A stretch of DNA of 6,007 nucleotides. It comes from Acholeplasmatales bacterium. Lineage in GTDB: Bacteria; Bacillota_I; Bacilli_A; Izemoplasmatales; Hujiaoplasmataceae. Positions 5,792 to 6,007 of this stretch are shown here, one piece after another; position 1 is the first letter of the stretch; every line of letters starts with the position of its first letter. The stretch spans positions 3,422-9,428 of the forward strand of contig DMTN01000040.1 of assembly GCA_003477305.1 (NCBI GenBank). The letters are read 5' to 3'. Under the pieces are notes generated by a model. It saw nothing but the letters and a program-made list of their open reading frames with translations. It made no database searches and had not been told where the DNA came from. Both the position numbers and the translations under genes were made by a program.

Positions 5792-6007
5792 TTGCTCGCA
5801 AACAAGTACGGCCAATTCAGCGCCGATGGGAAAGAATATGTCATCACCAATCCGAGGACCCCGAGACCGTGGGTCAATGTCATATCCAACGGGGATTACG
5901 GTTTCGTGGTCTCGCAGACCGGCGGCGGCTTTTCCTGGCGCGGCAACGCCGAACAGAATCGGCTCACCCGATTGTACCAGGACCTGATCAAGGACAACTT
6001 CGGCAAG
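5792..6007 (+). CDS. GH94-type glycoside phosphorylase, N-terminal part only (runs off right edge)
   Basis: The first 72 codons of a large enzyme are present. The start is a TTG (5792-5794): no ATG occurs in frame, and a ribosome binding site AGAGGGGGA (5776-5784) is correctly spaced. The N-terminus matches GH94 inverting phosphorylases: NKYGQF (4-9), EYVITNPRTPRPWVNVISNG (15-34), GFVVSQTGGGFSW (37-49) and NRLTR (56-60), the start of the N-terminal beta-sandwich domain. GH94 members split beta-linked glucosides with phosphate to yield alpha-glucose 1-phosphate, and many are about 800 or more residues long. No signal peptide is seen, so it is cytoplasmic. Substrate (sophoro-oligosaccharides, cello-oligosaccharides, cellobionate and others are possible) cannot be decided from this part. 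It has its own promoter and operator downstream of the lacI terminator. Confidence 0.85.
   Translation, partial: MLANKYGQFSADGKEYVITNPRTPRPWVNVISNGDYGFVVSQTGGGFSWRGNAEQNRLTRLYQDLIKDNFGK

Overview
The window looks like a Gram-positive-type bacterium, perhaps a lineage near Bacillota/Mycoplasmatota. The reasons are strong AGGAGG-like ribosome binding sites, lipobox lipoproteins with long Thr-rich linkers just after the anchor Cys, a LacI/CcpA-style regulatory layout, and a hairpin plus T-tract terminator. Base composition is GC-rich, which is why long antisense open frames occur. TGA ends all three complete genes and the Trp codons checked are TGG, so the standard bacterial code applies, not the Mycoplasma code. 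The taxonomic placement is an inference only.

Layout. The left half (1-3298) is a minus-strand unit with its own promoter. It starts with a 974-residue surface lipoprotein (301-3225) carrying one intact and one apparently dead glycerophosphodiester phosphodiesterase (GDPD) barrel. A second Thr-rich lipoprotein follows 33 bases later and runs off the left edge. The 237-base divergent region (3226-3462) holds back-to-back promoters, a CcpA-type cre-like site, a LacI-type operator and a nested inverted repeat.

The right half is a plus-strand carbohydrate locus. It contains a cytoplasmic glycoamylase-fold enzyme of the PF10091/GH144 type (3463-4701), a LacI-family repressor (4711-5670) and a terminator (5670-5696). 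A second promoter then drives a GH94-type glycoside phosphorylase, of which only the first 72 codons are in the window.

How it fits together. The same near-perfect palindrome centred on AAACGTTT lies just downstream of the -10 box of both sugar-gene promoters, and the LacI protein encoded between them is the obvious candidate to bind it. This would give a small autoregulated regulon: an intracellular glucan hydrolase or transglycosylase plus a phosphorylase, under one sugar-responsive repressor. By family, beta-1,2-glucan or sophoro-oligosaccharides are plausible substrates, but the sequence does not prove this. Two cre-like sites overlap the -35 boxes of the lipoprotein unit and the GH94 gene in the same register, suggesting a shared layer of carbon catabolite control.
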